Shown: positions 18,943 through 28,608, counted from the first letter of the stretch. The stretch is DNA of 64,000 nucleotides from Bosea sp. BIWAKO-01 (GCF_001748145.1 NZ_BCQA01000001.1:1981501-2045500), one strand, 5' to 3'. Translations and numbers: made by a program. Notes: generated by a model not told the origin, from the letters alone.

Positions 18943-20004
18943 ATGAGCCGCATCACCAGGCGCGACGCCCTGGCCGGAACTGCCAGCATCGCCCTGGCCT
19001 GGCCGGGCGCCGGTCTTGCGCAGGTCGGTCGACCGGCCATTCCATTCGGCTCGGCCGCGCAGATCGAGCCCTTCCGCGCCGACCCGCGCTACCGCGAGGC
19101 TTTGAAGACCTATTGCAACGTCATCGTCCCGATGAACGACCTCAAATGGGAAGCGCTCCGGCATGACCGCTCCCGGTTCGACTTCTCCGGAGCCGACGAA
19201 CTGGTCGCCTTCGCACGCGGCAACAAGCAGGCCCTGCGCGGCCACGCGTTGCTCTGGGGCATGGCCTTGCCGCCCTGGGCCAAGGAGATGAGCACGAAGG
19301 CGGAAGCCGAGCGCGAGCTGATCAGCCATATCGAGACCGTCGTGGACCGCTACAAGGGCGTCATCGCGACCTGGGATGTGGTCAACGAGGTGATCGCTCA
19401 CGATCCGACCCTCGAGGAGCCCTATCGCGACACGATCTGGCAGCGCCTGCTTGGCCCCGAACATATCGAGATCGCTTTCCGGACCGCGGCCCAAATCGAT
19501 CCGGAGGCGCGGCTGGTGATCAACGACTATGATTTCGAGGATACCGATCCGCGCATCGCGAGGCGCCGCGCCGCGGCTCTCTCGATCATCCGGGATCTGC
19601 GCGACAAGGGCATCCCGGTCCATGGGCTCGGCATGCAGGCCCATCTGTACGGCGAACGCGCCATCGATACGTCCGGCTTGCAGCATTTCATGCAGGATCT
19701 CGGCACGCTCGGCGTCGAAGTCGAGATTACCGAACTCGACGTGATCGATTGGAAGCTGCCGGCCGTTTCGCAGGAGCGCGACAGCACTGCGGCAAACCTG
19801 GTTTCGACCTTCCTGAATGCAGTGGTCTCCGCGCGCCAACCCAAGGCGATCGTCACCTGGGGCCTCAGCGACCGCTATTCATGGATCGGAGAGACCTTCG
19901 CGCGTAAGGATTCTGCCAAGGCCCGGCCACTCCCCCTCGATGAGGACTACAGGCCGAAGCCGATGATGAAGGTACTTGACCGTTATCGGCTGGGGACGAG
20001 CTGA
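18943..20004 (+). CDS. Tat-exported GH10 endo-beta-xylanase-like glycosidase
   Basis: A 353-residue glycoside hydrolase family 10 enzyme. The N-terminus SRITRRDALAG with a hydrophobic stretch and ALAQ is a twin-arginine signal. The acid/base Glu is in WDVVNEV (E149) and the nucleophile in ITELDV (E264); HALLWG (101-106) and WGLSDRYSW near the C-terminus form the expected substrate cleft. GH10 enzymes cut beta-1,4-xylan-like chains. Inside an exopolysaccharide locus it more likely trims or releases the cell's own polymer than degrades plant xylan, but that is inference. Confidence 0.92.
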   Translation: MSRITRRDALAGTASIALAWPGAGLAQVGRPAIPFGSAAQIEPFRADPRYREALKTYCNVIVPMNDLKWEALRHDRSRFDFSGADELVAFARGNKQALRGHALLWGMALPPWAKEMSTKAEAERELISHIETVVDRYKGVIATWDVVNEVIAHDPTLEEPYRDTIWQRLLGPEHIEIAFRTAAQIDPEARLVINDYDFEDTDPRIARRRAAALSIIRDLRDKGIPVHGLGMQAHLYGERAIDTSGLQHFMQDLGTLGVEVEITELDVIDWKLPAVSQERDSTAANLVSTFLNAVVSARQPKAIVTWGLSDRYSWIGETFARKDSAKARPLPLDEDYRPKPMMKVLDRYRLGTS

Positions 20005-20086
20005 GCGGTGTTGGTGAGTTCGATGTCCGCCGGGGTGACGACCATCATCATCCCGGGCCGGGCGGATTTGAGTGAAGCGTAGCGTC

Positions 20087-22459
20087 ATGTTCACGACCGA
20101 GACCGCCGATGGCGAGCTCAGCAGAACCGAACAGGCCGGAAGCCGCACGGAGCCGGCGGCCGGCGGAGCCGTGCCGTCGGCATTGGCGCGCCTGACCAAC
20201 CCGGCCTGGCTCTTTCAGACGCTGTGGAGCCGAAAGGGACTGATCCTAGCGGCAGCGCTGGCGGGCGCCCTCCTTGCCGCTCTGGCAAGCCTGTTCATTC
20301 CGCCGAAATACGTCTCGACCGCCCAGCTTTTCATCGATCCGCGCGATCTGCGCGTGCTGCAGAACGAAGTCTCGCCCAATGCAGTCGGCAGCGACCCGAC
20401 CTCGCTTACAGCCTATCTCGAAAGCCAGGCGCGCATCATCGCCTCGGACAGCATCAAGGCGCGCGTAGTCAAGAGCGAGGGCCTCGACAAGGATCCCGAA
20501 TTCGGCGGCGAGGCTGCGAAAAGCGGTCTGGCCCGGCTTCTCTCCGGCAGCAGCACCTCTTCCCGCGATGGACTACTCTATGCGCTCGCGGCCCTCGACA
20601 AGAACGTCACGGTCCGGCGTGGCGAGCGGACTTTCGTCATCGACATCTCGGTGACCTCGCGCGATCCCGAGAAGGCGGCGCGGATCGCCAATGCGCTTGC
20701 CACCGCCTATCTCGACGACCAGGCTTCCGTCCGAGCCGAGGCCGCGCAACGCGCCACCGGCGCGCTGACCGGGCGCCTGGAGGAATTGCGCAACCGCCTG
20801 CGCATCGCCGAGGAGAAGGCCGAGAAATACAAGGAAGCCAACAGCCTCGTCGGTGCAGGCGGCAAGTCGCTCGGTGAAGAACAGCTTGCGCTGAACAATG
20901 CCCAGCTCGTCGCCCTGCGCACCAGGGTCAGCGAAGCCAAGGCGAAATACGACCAGACGCTTGCGACGCGCGCCTCGAGCATCGAGGCCGGTGCCATACC
21001 CGAGGCGGTCGCCTCGAACACCATGACTGCGCTCCGGTCCCAGCTGGGCGCGGCGCTCAGCAAGGAAGCCGATCTGCTGGCCTCGCTCGGCTCGCGTCAC
21101 CCGGCGCTCGCCGCGGCGCAGGCTCAGGTGCGCGATGCGCGCCGGCAGATCAACGAGGAACTTGCCCGGATCGCGCGCGCCGCCAAGATCGAATACGACC
21201 GCGCTGTCGACGCCGAGAGGCAGATCGCCCGGCGCGTCGAGGAATTGACCAGGCAGCAATACAGCGCCGGGCGCGCTTCGGTGCAGTTGCGCGAGCTCGA
21301 ACGCGAGATCGAATCCTCGCGCGCCGTCTATGACGCTTTCCTGCGCCGGGCACGCGAGACCGGGGAACAATCCGGCATCGACACGACGAATGCGCGCGTC
21401 ATCAGCATGGCCATGCCGGCGCTCGAGAAGAGCGGCGTCAGCCGGCGCACGGTCGTCATGCTCGGAGGCATCGCCGGCGGTGGGCTGGGCGCGATCGCTG
21501 CGCTCGGACTGGCGCTATTGGGCGGGTCCCTGCCTGCGCCACCTCCCGCGCTGCGCCGCTGGCCATTCCGCAACCGCCGCGAACCTGCCGCCGCTCAGGC
21601 ATCGCCCCCACCCGCTCCTGCTAGACCCGTCCCCTCGGCCGCTGCGGCCACGGAGCCACCTTCCCCTGGCGCGGCCCCGGCCAGGACCGGATGGCGGCGT
21701 TTCATGACGATTCAAGGCGGTCAACCGGCCCGCACTCCGGAGGTCGTGCAAGCCCCCGCGCCTCCCCCCTTGGCCTTGCTGGCAAAACTGCCGGCCGTGA
21801 GGCATCGACGCTGGCGACGGACGGATGGCGAAGTGCGCTCGGTCTTTCAGGCCAAGGCTCATCTCGTCGACGTCATCGACAAGCCGAATGCCTCCTTCGC
21901 CCGGGCGATCCGTGGCATCCGAACCGAGCTCGCCAGCCAGGACAGCCCCAGTCGGCGGGTTCTCGTCATCGGATTGCGCCGCAATGCCGGCGCCTCGACG
22001 CTGGCGCTCAACCTCGCGCTCGATGCCGCGCAAGCGGGTTTGCCGGCCATGCTGGTCGATGCCGGCCTCGGCACAAACAGCCTGACATCGGTCTTCGCGC
22101 CGGATGCGCAGGCAGGCATGCACGAGATCGTCTCCGGCAGCGCCAGCCTGATCCGTGCGGCGCTGCAGGACGAGGGCACCGGCCTGTTCTTCGTCCCGCG
22201 CAAGGGGCATCCGGAACTCGTCACAGCCGAACAGATCAGCCACGACTTCTTCGGCGCGGCCCGCCGCTTCGGGCCGGTCTTCATCGATGGTGCCTCGTTG
22301 GGATCCGACGCTTTCACGGAGCGTTTCGCAGATGCGGTCGACGACATCGTGCTGGTCGTTCGCGCGGGGGAGGTCGGCGCGGGCGAACTCCAACAGGCAA
22401 GTACGGCGCTGGGCAGGAACGCAGCCAAGATCCGCGGCTTGGTCAGCAACGAAGCCTGA
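20087..22459 (+). CDS. Wzc/ExoP-like polysaccharide co-polymerase with degenerate kinase domain
   Basis: A 790-residue inner-membrane protein. The N-terminal Wzz region has a first span near residues 45-70 (GLILAAALAGALLAALASLF) and a long periplasmic coiled coil. The GNVR-type block ends at a second span near 450-478. After a proline-rich linker comes a BY-kinase-like cytoplasmic domain. Its Walker A position reads RRNAGAST (about 631-638), without the glycine-lysine pair, and Walker A' reads MLVDAG. The C-terminus lacks the tyrosine cluster. It probably sets chain length or export without kinase activity. GTG at 20072 is an alternative start. Confidence 0.88.
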   Translation: MFTTETADGELSRTEQAGSRTEPAAGGAVPSALARLTNPAWLFQTLWSRKGLILAAALAGALLAALASLFIPPKYVSTAQLFIDPRDLRVLQNEVSPNAVGSDPTSLTAYLESQARIIASDSIKARVVKSEGLDKDPEFGGEAAKSGLARLLSGSSTSSRDGLLYALAALDKNVTVRRGERTFVIDISVTSRDPEKAARIANALATAYLDDQASVRAEAAQRATGALTGRLEELRNRLRIAEEKAEKYKEANSLVGAGGKSLGEEQLALNNAQLVALRTRVSEAKAKYDQTLATRASSIEAGAIPEAVASNTMTALRSQLGAALSKEADLLASLGSRHPALAAAQAQVRDARRQINEELARIARAAKIEYDRAVDAERQIARRVEELTRQQYSAGRASVQLRELEREIESSRAVYDAFLRRARETGEQSGIDTTNARVISMAMPALEKSGVSRRTVVMLGGIAGGGLGAIAALGLALLGGSLPAPPPALRRWPFRNRREPAAAQASPPPAPARPVPSAAAATEPPSPGAAPARTGWRRFMTIQGGQPARTPEVVQAPAPPPLALLAKLPAVRHRRWRRTDGEVRSVFQAKAHLVDVIDKPNASFARAIRGIRTELASQDSPSRRVLVIGLRRNAGASTLALNLALDAAQAGLPAMLVDAGLGTNSLTSVFAPDAQAGMHEIVSGSASLIRAALQDEGTGLFFVPRKGHPELVTAEQISHDFFGAARRFGPVFIDGASLGSDAFTERFADAVDDIVLVVRAGEVGAGELQQASTALGRNAAKIRGLVSNEA

Positions 22460-22498
22460 GCGCCGCCGTCGCTCCCGATCGCCAGACAGGACACCGTG

Positions 22499-23644
22499 AT
22501 GCAGATCGCGCTTATCGGCACAGGATTCGTGGCCGATTACTACATGACCACGCTGGCCAACCATCCCGGGCTTCAGCTTGCCGGCGTCTATGATCGCTCG
22601 CCGGACCGTCTCCGGGCGTTCTGCGCCTTTCACGGCACGAGGCCTTATCAGAGCCTGGAGTCCGTGCTCGCCGAGCCGCAGGTCGACATCGTCGTCAACC
22701 TGACGACGCCCGAAAGCCATTACGAGATCACCAGGCTGGCTCTCGCCGCAGGCAAGCATGTCTATTGTGAAAAGCCGCTGGCCATGCAGCTCGAGCAGGC
22801 CAGCGAGCTCGTCGCCCTGGCGGAAGCCGCTGGATTGACGTTGGCCACCGCACCGGCGAACGGCCTCAGCGATGCCCATCGGCTGGTGAGCGATGCGCTC
22901 TCGCAGGGGGCCATCGGAACGCCGCGGCTGATCTATGCCGCCATGGAAGACGGCCCGGTCTTCCGGGGCAATTGGGCGACCTGGCGGTCCCGTTCCGGCG
23001 CGCCATGGCCTGGCCTGCATGAGTTCGAGATCGGCTGCACGCTGGAACATGCGGGCTATGCATTGTCCTGGCTCGTCTCGCTCTTCGGCGCTGTCGAAGC
23101 CCTGACGGCATTCTCAGCCGTGACATTCCCGGACAAGGGGCCCGGCACTGAGACCATCACCATGGCCCCGGATTTCTCGGTCGGCTGCCTCACCTTTCGC
23201 TCCGGCGCCGTCGCTCGGTTGAGTTGCGGCCTGGCGGCCCCCAAGGACCGTTCGCTGCTGATCCTCGGAGACGAGGGAACGATCACTGTCCGCGACCTCT
23301 GGGACAATCGATCCGCGGTCTATCTCGAGCGCACGGATGCACCGCGCAACCTCCCCCGCCTGCTCGCGAACCGTGTCGAGGCGCGGCTCGGCCGCTTCCT
23401 GCCCTGGAAGCCGGAGCCCGGCCGCAAACTCGCCTACCCCGCCGCCACGGGCCGGTCCGCGCTGCCAGCTTTCCCCTCGCAAATCGATTTCGCGCGCGGC
23501 ATCGCCGACCAGGCAATCGCGATTGCGGCGAAGCAGAAGCCCGTCTTCTCGGGCGCGCTCGCACTCCACATCACCGAGCTTGCGCTGGCGTTGAACAATG
23601 CCCGCGACCTGCCGCAGCCCTATCGGATACAGAGCCGTTTCTGA
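22499..23644 (+). CDS. Gfo/Idh/MocA family oxidoreductase
   Basis: A 381-residue NAD(P)-dependent sugar or cyclitol dehydrogenase-like protein. It has the Rossmann loop IALIGTGFVADYY at the N-terminus, TTPESHYE and the signature HVYCEKPLA with the catalytic-pair Lys. It follows the Wzc-like gene by 39 bases on the same strand and probably makes a modified nucleotide sugar or sugar acid for the polymer. GTG three bases upstream is an alternative start. Its stop codon directly abuts the stop of the convergent paralogue. Confidence 0.85.
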   Translation: MQIALIGTGFVADYYMTTLANHPGLQLAGVYDRSPDRLRAFCAFHGTRPYQSLESVLAEPQVDIVVNLTTPESHYEITRLALAAGKHVYCEKPLAMQLEQASELVALAEAAGLTLATAPANGLSDAHRLVSDALSQGAIGTPRLIYAAMEDGPVFRGNWATWRSRSGAPWPGLHEFEIGCTLEHAGYALSWLVSLFGAVEALTAFSAVTFPDKGPGTETITMAPDFSVGCLTFRSGAVARLSCGLAAPKDRSLLILGDEGTITVRDLWDNRSAVYLERTDAPRNLPRLLANRVEARLGRFLPWKPEPGRKLAYPAATGRSALPAFPSQIDFARGIADQAIAIAAKQKPVFSGALALHITELALALNNARDLPQPYRIQSRF

Positions 23645-24721
23645 TCAGAAGGTTTTGACTGGCGGCTGCGCCAGAACCGTCTCGATGATCTTCAATACGG
23701 CCGCGCTTTCGGTGAGCGGCATGGTTGCGCAGCCAGTCTCGCCGCTCCGAACGGCGTCCATCGCGGCACGGGCCTGGAACTGCAGTCCATTGCCGGCAAA
23801 GCTGTAGGTCTCCCGGATGCGTCCCGGCATCGGCAGGCGGTCGAGCAGCTTTCCGGCCAGCCCATTCCGGAGCCGCGGCCCTCGCCACGAGCTCCCAAGT
23901 GCTGGGGCGGTATAATGGGTCAGACGCTGCGCCTTGAGGAAGGGCGCATCCAGACGGATCGCGCCTGAGGCCCCCTCGATCAAGAACTGGTTTCCTCCGT
24001 TGCGATCAAAGCCGCAGGAGAGCTCCGCCACCGCCTCCGGATAATGCAGGACGATCTCGCAACGCAGGTCGACTCCACTGCGCGCCGCCAACCAGCGACC
24101 GGTCACGCGTTTGGGACTGCCAAGCCAATGCAAGGCGAGCGAGACCGGATAAACCCCGAGATCGAAGGCCGAGCCCCCGCCCAGCGCAGGGTCGAAGAAG
24201 CGGCTGCCGGGGCTTTCCTCGCGGACATAGGAGAGATCCGCCCGAATGCGCCGAACCTTGCCGATCCTGCCCGCCGCCACCTGCTCGCGCGCCGCCATTA
24301 CGGCCGGCAGGAAGCGCGTCCACATCGCCTCCATCGCAAAGACGCGATGCGCCCGGCCCGCCTCGATCACGCTGTGAACATCGGCGGCGGTGAGGGCGAT
24401 CGGCTTTTCGATCAGGACCGGCTTGCCGGCAGCGATCGCCCGAAGGCCTTGCGCGACATGCAGGGAATTCGGCGTCGCGATGTAGAGCGCATCGATGGCC
24501 GGATCGGCGAGAAGGGTCTCGGGATCGCCATAGGCGGCCGCAGCACCGAACTCGGCAGCAAAGGCTTGCGCCTTGTCCAACGCACGGGACTGGACCGCGC
24601 CAATCCGCGCGTCCGGCAGCAAGGCGAGATCGGCCGCAAACTGCCGCGCGATCACGCCGGTTCCGATAATGCCCCAGCAAAAGCACCCCGCTCCGCTCGG
24701 AGCTGCATCACCGCTCGCCAT
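23645..24721 (-). CDS. Gfo/Idh/MocA family oxidoreductase (second paralogue)
   Basis: A 358-residue relative of the preceding gene, more like trans-1,2-dihydrobenzene-diol/glucose-fructose oxidoreductase members. It has WGIIGTGVIARQFAADL, YIATPNSLH and the signature PVLIEKPIAL. It lies 10 bases downstream of the GT2 gene on the same strand, with AGGACGT before the ATG, so the two form an operon. The two Gfo/Idh genes face each other with no intergenic base between stops. Confidence 0.87.
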   Translation of the reverse strand: MASGDAAPSGAGCFCWGIIGTGVIARQFAADLALLPDARIGAVQSRALDKAQAFAAEFGAAAAYGDPETLLADPAIDALYIATPNSLHVAQGLRAIAAGKPVLIEKPIALTAADVHSVIEAGRAHRVFAMEAMWTRFLPAVMAAREQVAAGRIGKVRRIRADLSYVREESPGSRFFDPALGGGSAFDLGVYPVSLALHWLGSPKRVTGRWLAARSGVDLRCEIVLHYPEAVAELSCGFDRNGGNQFLIEGASGAIRLDAPFLKAQRLTHYTAPALGSSWRGPRLRNGLAGKLLDRLPMPGRIRETYSFAGNGLQFQARAAMDAVRSGETGCATMPLTESAAVLKIIETVLAQPPVKTF

Positions 24722-24731
24722 GCCGCACGTC

Positions 24732-25787
24732 CTAGTTCTTGTCCGGCTTGCGGTACTGCTCGTTGCTGACGCCGAACTCCGACATCAGGCGACCGAGCGC
24801 CACCTGTGCGTGATAGAGCCCGATCGTAGCCGAACCGGTGCGCAGGCCGAGCGCGAGCCCGCGAAAGGGCGAGGCTGCGAGCAGCGCGAGGCTCTTCGCC
24901 AGAACCTTGAGCCGCCCCCGCGCCGATGGATCAAGGCGCCGTTCGATCGTGGCCGAGATCGCGCCGTTGCGCAGGCTGCGGGCCGCGATCCAGCTGAATT
25001 CCGTGCGGCGCCTCGGCATGGTCTCGCGCATCGCGGCGTCCTGGACCCACCAGAAACGGAAGCCGGCTTCCTTGCTGCGCCGGAAGAAGTCACTGTCGCC
25101 GCCGCCGGTGAAATCGAAGCTCTCGTCGAGAAAGGGGAAGCCAAGTGCCTCCAGCACCTCGCGCCGGATCAGATAGTTGGCGCTCGAGAACAGGATCGGC
25201 ACTTCGCCCGAGACAGCATAATGCGATCGGAAGACCGGGTGTGCGCTCAGCCAGGCGCGCGATTGATCCTCGAAGACGGGCGTGACCGAGCCGCCGAAGA
25301 GCTGGGCCGGCGCAGTCGCCGCCACACGCAGAAAAGCGTCGAGCCACAGCGGCAGCGCCTCCTCGTCGTCATCGATGCCGAGGACCTGCTTCAGCGCGGG
25401 AAGACGGGTCAGTCCGCAGCGCCAGGCGGCGTTATAGGCCTTGCAGTTGCCCTGTCGCGGCTCGACGATGACGTATCCCTTGAACAGCCCCGCAGCGTGA
25501 AGGGCACTCGCCCGCTCCGCGCCGGCGCGTTCGACGCCTTCGTTCTCGACGACGATGATCGCAAAATCATGCCCGCCCTGCTGCGCTGCCAGGGAGCGCA
25601 AGGTACGCTCCAGCAGCTCCGGTCGCTTGAAGGTCGGCACGCAGATGACGCTTTCGACGCCTCGCAGCGCCGTCTCGGGCGAAGCCGCGACGATCTCGAA
25701 GGTCTCGGGCGCATCGAAGCCGGGAATGACGGGGCGTCGCAAGGCGCCTTCCAGATTGCCGGCGGAATGATGGAGGGGGTTAGCCAT
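24732..25787 (-). CDS. Family 2 glycosyltransferase
   Basis: A 351-residue GT-A enzyme. VICVPTFKRPELLERTL is the first strand, IIVVENEG and LGIDDDEE give the DxD metal site, and SFDFTGGGDSDFFRR is the acceptor-side acidic motif. The start at MANPLHH is favoured by GGGG just upstream over a longer frame of low similarity. It would add one sugar in the repeat unit, and precedes a Gfo/Idh gene in a two-gene operon. Confidence 0.88.
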   Translation of the reverse strand: MANPLHHSAGNLEGALRRPVIPGFDAPETFEIVAASPETALRGVESVICVPTFKRPELLERTLRSLAAQQGGHDFAIIVVENEGVERAGAERASALHAAGLFKGYVIVEPRQGNCKAYNAAWRCGLTRLPALKQVLGIDDDEEALPLWLDAFLRVAATAPAQLFGGSVTPVFEDQSRAWLSAHPVFRSHYAVSGEVPILFSSANYLIRREVLEALGFPFLDESFDFTGGGDSDFFRRSKEAGFRFWWVQDAAMRETMPRRRTEFSWIAARSLRNGAISATIERRLDPSARGRLKVLAKSLALLAASPFRGLALGLRTGSATIGLYHAQVALGRLMSEFGVSNEQYRKPDKN

Positions 25788-25952
25788 GGTGCCCCAGCAT
25801 GCGACGTCTCCGCTTAAGGTTCGGTGTCGGCTATCCCATGCCCGCACATACACTCTCACATCTGATGTTCAGGATAGTTCGTTGCCGAACTTGACCCGAC
25901 CGAACATCTGACGCCTCTCTCACAGCCATCCCTATCGTCAGGATCGGCCCAG

Positions 25953-27122
25953 TTGCGTCTTGCCTTCATCACCTCGCTGATCCCGGTTGCAAAGCCCGAT
26001 ACCGGCTTCGAGATCGCCAATGCCGCAATCCTCGATGCGCTGCGCTCCGCAGGGCACGAGGTCACCGCCTTCGGTTTCCTGCGCCCGGGCGAAGCGCCGG
26101 CCGACCCCTCTCAGGCCGTCGTGATCGGCGCCGTCGATATCGAGAACGCAGTCGCGCCCGCCAGCCGCAAGCTGCAATGGCTTGGATATGCGCTCATCCA
26201 CGGCCTGCCTGTCGCCTGCGCCAAGCTGCGGCTCGCCGGAGCTGGCAAACTGGTCGAGACGGTAAGGGCGCGCGGCCCGTTCGACGCGCTGATCCTCAAC
26301 TCGGTGATGCTGCCTGGCGCCTTTCCGGAGCTGACCACGCTCGGGCCCTGCGTGCTGGTCGAACACAATATCGAGCATATTTCCGCCCGGCAGAATGCAG
26401 CGCATGCCGGCACCGGGCTGATGAGCTGGCTCTATGCCCGCGAGGCCAGGTTGCTGGAAGCCGTCGAGACGCGCCTCTGGAACGAGGTGGGCTATATCTG
26501 GACGCTGGCCGAGGAAGACCGACGCGCGCTCGGCCCAGCCGCAGCGAAGGCGGCGGTCCTGCCGCTCGTCTCGGGCAGTGGCCCGCAGCCGGCGGCCATG
26601 GCGGAGCCGGTCGCACCGGCCTTCGACGTCGGCATGATCGGAACCTGGACCTGGCAGCCGAACTTCATCGGCCTCGACTGGTTCTTGCGCGAGATCGCTC
26701 CGCTCCTTCCGACCGATATCTCGATTGCCGTCGCCGGACGCCTTCCGGCGGAGATGCCACCGGTCCCGGCCCAGGTGCGGCTGATCGGGCGCGTCGCTGA
26801 TGCGAATGCCTTCCTCCAATCCTGCCATGTGCTGGCCTTGTCGAGCCGCGCCGGAACCGGCGTGCAGCTGAAGACGATCGAGGCGATGCAGCTCGGCATG
26901 CCAGCCGTGGCGACGACACTCTCCTGTCGCGGCTTCACAACGCTGCCGGCGAATTTCTCGCTCGCGGACGAGCCGGAGGCTTTTGCCCAGGCTCTGACCG
27001 AACGGGTGCGAAGCGCGCGCGAGGGAAACCCTCAGCGCATCGACGGAGCGGCGTTCATGGCCATCCAGAGAGCCGCCCTGGCGAGCGCGCTGGCCGCCGG
27101 GCTCGAGGCCGCGCGCCGCTAG
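25953..27122 (+). CDS. Family 4-like (GT-B) glycosyltransferase
   Basis: A 389-residue GT-B retaining-type glycosyltransferase beginning at a TTG codon (RLAFITSLIPVAKPDTGFE). The N-terminal acceptor domain contains VEHNIEHISAR. The C-terminal donor domain contains FDVGMIGTWTWQPN, LIGRVADANAFL and the E-x7-E type motif KTIEAMQLGMPAVAT. It is divergent from the GT2 gene and ends the recognised polysaccharide locus. Confidence 0.85.
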   Translation: MRLAFITSLIPVAKPDTGFEIANAAILDALRSAGHEVTAFGFLRPGEAPADPSQAVVIGAVDIENAVAPASRKLQWLGYALIHGLPVACAKLRLAGAGKLVETVRARGPFDALILNSVMLPGAFPELTTLGPCVLVEHNIEHISARQNAAHAGTGLMSWLYAREARLLEAVETRLWNEVGYIWTLAEEDRRALGPAAAKAAVLPLVSGSGPQPAAMAEPVAPAFDVGMIGTWTWQPNFIGLDWFLREIAPLLPTDISIAVAGRLPAEMPPVPAQVRLIGRVADANAFLQSCHVLALSSRAGTGVQLKTIEAMQLGMPAVATTLSCRGFTTLPANFSLADEPEAFAQALTERVRSAREGNPQRIDGAAFMAIQRAALASALAAGLEAARR

Positions 27123-27131
27123 TCCAACGGA

Positions 27132-27148
27132 CCCGATATCGTATCGGG
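27132..27148 (+). terminator. Hairpin after the GT4 gene
   Basis: Perfect CCCGATA/TATCGGG stem with a TCG loop, extended by outer GG/CC pairs. It lies ten bases after the stop, with only a weak T-rich tail. Confidence 0.45.
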
Positions 27149-27221
27149 CCCATTGAGCTTCTGTGTTTGCATCGGCTGGCCCAAGATCCGCAATCCACCT
27201 TTCGGGCCGATGCCTCAGGCG

Positions 27222-28340
27222 TTACTCCGCCGGCGCGGTCTCGGTCTTGCGCTTGTCGCCGAGGATCAGGCCGAAGACCGGCCCGGCACCGACCATGACC
27301 AGGAAGACGCGAATGATGTGATGGGCTGCGACGAAGGCGACCTCGGTGTGGAGCGCCAACGCAATCAGGCTCATCTCGGCAAGCCCCCCCGGCGAATAGG
27401 CCAGGATCAGCGGCACATGACCGTAGATCGAGACCTTCGAGACGCCCCAGGCGAAGGCGATCGTCAGGGCGAGCAGCACCGCCGTCGAACCGACCGAGAG
27501 CAGCAGGACACGCAGGATGACGCTCGGCGAGGTGCCGACAAAGCGGCAGCCGACCGTGACGCCGAGCACGAGCTGGGCTGCGTTGACGACCTGGAAGGGC
27601 GGGGCGGAATCGCTCCAGCCGAGGAAATGGACCAGCGCACTGACCACCATCGGGCCGAGCAGGTGCTTGGCCGGCAGCCGCAGCAGATGTCCGAGAATGA
27701 CCCCGAAGACGCCACAGCCTATGAGCCAGAGCTCGGCGAAAAGCGGTGTCTGCGCCAGCGAGGGGCCGGCATTGCGCGTCGCCGACAGCGAGACACCCTC
27801 GATCGACTGAACGATGAACGGCAGGGTCATCACCACGAGCAGAACGCGCGCCGAATGGATCAGCGCGATGATCCGGGCATCGCCGCCCTTCTCCTCACCG
27901 AGGAGAACCATCTCCATCAATCCACCCGGCATGCCGGCGAAAAAGGCGGTCACCCGGTCGAAGCCGGCGACGCGGCGGAAATAGGTGACGCAGCACAGGC
28001 CGCAGGCGGTCATGAAGAAAACGAGGCCGATCAGCGTCGGCAGCCAGTTCGGCAATTGCGCCACGAGATCGGGGCGAAAGCCCGCGCCGAGCATCACGCC
28101 AATCACAGCGCTCATCGGAGGGCGAATGACGCCGGGCGCGGAGACCGGCGCCTTGAGCAGCGCGGCGACCGTGCAGAACACCATGGAACCCAGCATCCAG
28201 GGCAGTGGCAACTTCGCCTGCACGAAGAGCCAGCCGCCGAAGCCGCCGAGCGCAAGGGCGAGGCCAAAACGGCGATAGGGGAAGCGCCGGGGAGAGAGCG
28301 AACGCAGGCCGCTCACGAAATCGGACAGCAGTTCCCGCAT
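27222..28340 (-). CDS. AbrB-family membrane protein (putative transporter)
   Basis: A 372-residue protein with about ten membrane spans in two repeated halves. Each half contains the AbrB-duplication pattern (LPLPWMLGSM and PAKHLLGPMVVSALVHFLGW) and GMPGGLMEMVLLGEE / SPGGLAEMSLIALAL. Older annotations call this family 'ammonia monooxygenase' or AbrB regulators; it is now regarded as a membrane transporter family of unknown substrate. It is transcribed away from the DMT transporter gene. Confidence 0.85.
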   Translation of the reverse strand: MRELLSDFVSGLRSLSPRRFPYRRFGLALALGGFGGWLFVQAKLPLPWMLGSMVFCTVAALLKAPVSAPGVIRPPMSAVIGVMLGAGFRPDLVAQLPNWLPTLIGLVFFMTACGLCCVTYFRRVAGFDRVTAFFAGMPGGLMEMVLLGEEKGGDARIIALIHSARVLLVVMTLPFIVQSIEGVSLSATRNAGPSLAQTPLFAELWLIGCGVFGVILGHLLRLPAKHLLGPMVVSALVHFLGWSDSAPPFQVVNAAQLVLGVTVGCRFVGTSPSVILRVLLLSVGSTAVLLALTIAFAWGVSKVSIYGHVPLILAYSPGGLAEMSLIALALHTEVAFVAAHHIIRVFLVMVGAGPVFGLILGDKRKTETAPAE

Positions 28341-28471
28341 ACGTCTGTCGTGCCCTTCAACCCGGCGACGGCCGGAAACGCGTCGATGGTGGCACGGCTC
28401 CTACACCGCTTCGGCCGGCGTATACAGTACGCCGGTGGAATGTCGGCTCCGCGGTCCGAACGGGTCGGCGC

Positions 28472-28567
28472 ATGACGACCGCCTTCCATCACAACCCCGC
28501 CATGCCCCCTGACCATCTGGTCAGGGGGCCGAAGATCATCAATGGTTTCAGGGCATTTGCGATGTGA
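28472..28567 (+). promoter_or_regulatory. Possible upstream ORF with strong hairpin before the DMT gene
   Basis: A 31-codon frame starts with ATG at 28472. Its stop codon overlaps a GTG that is in frame with the DMT gene. Within it lies a perfect 11-bp hairpin GCCCCCTGACC/GGTCAGGGGGC with a 4-base loop (28504-28529). This could be an attenuation leader, or a terminator followed by a chance frame. Confidence 0.3.
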
Positions 28568-28608
28568 CGAGCCGGGCGCGCGATCGCGCTCGGCCAATGG
28601 TTCGGGCG

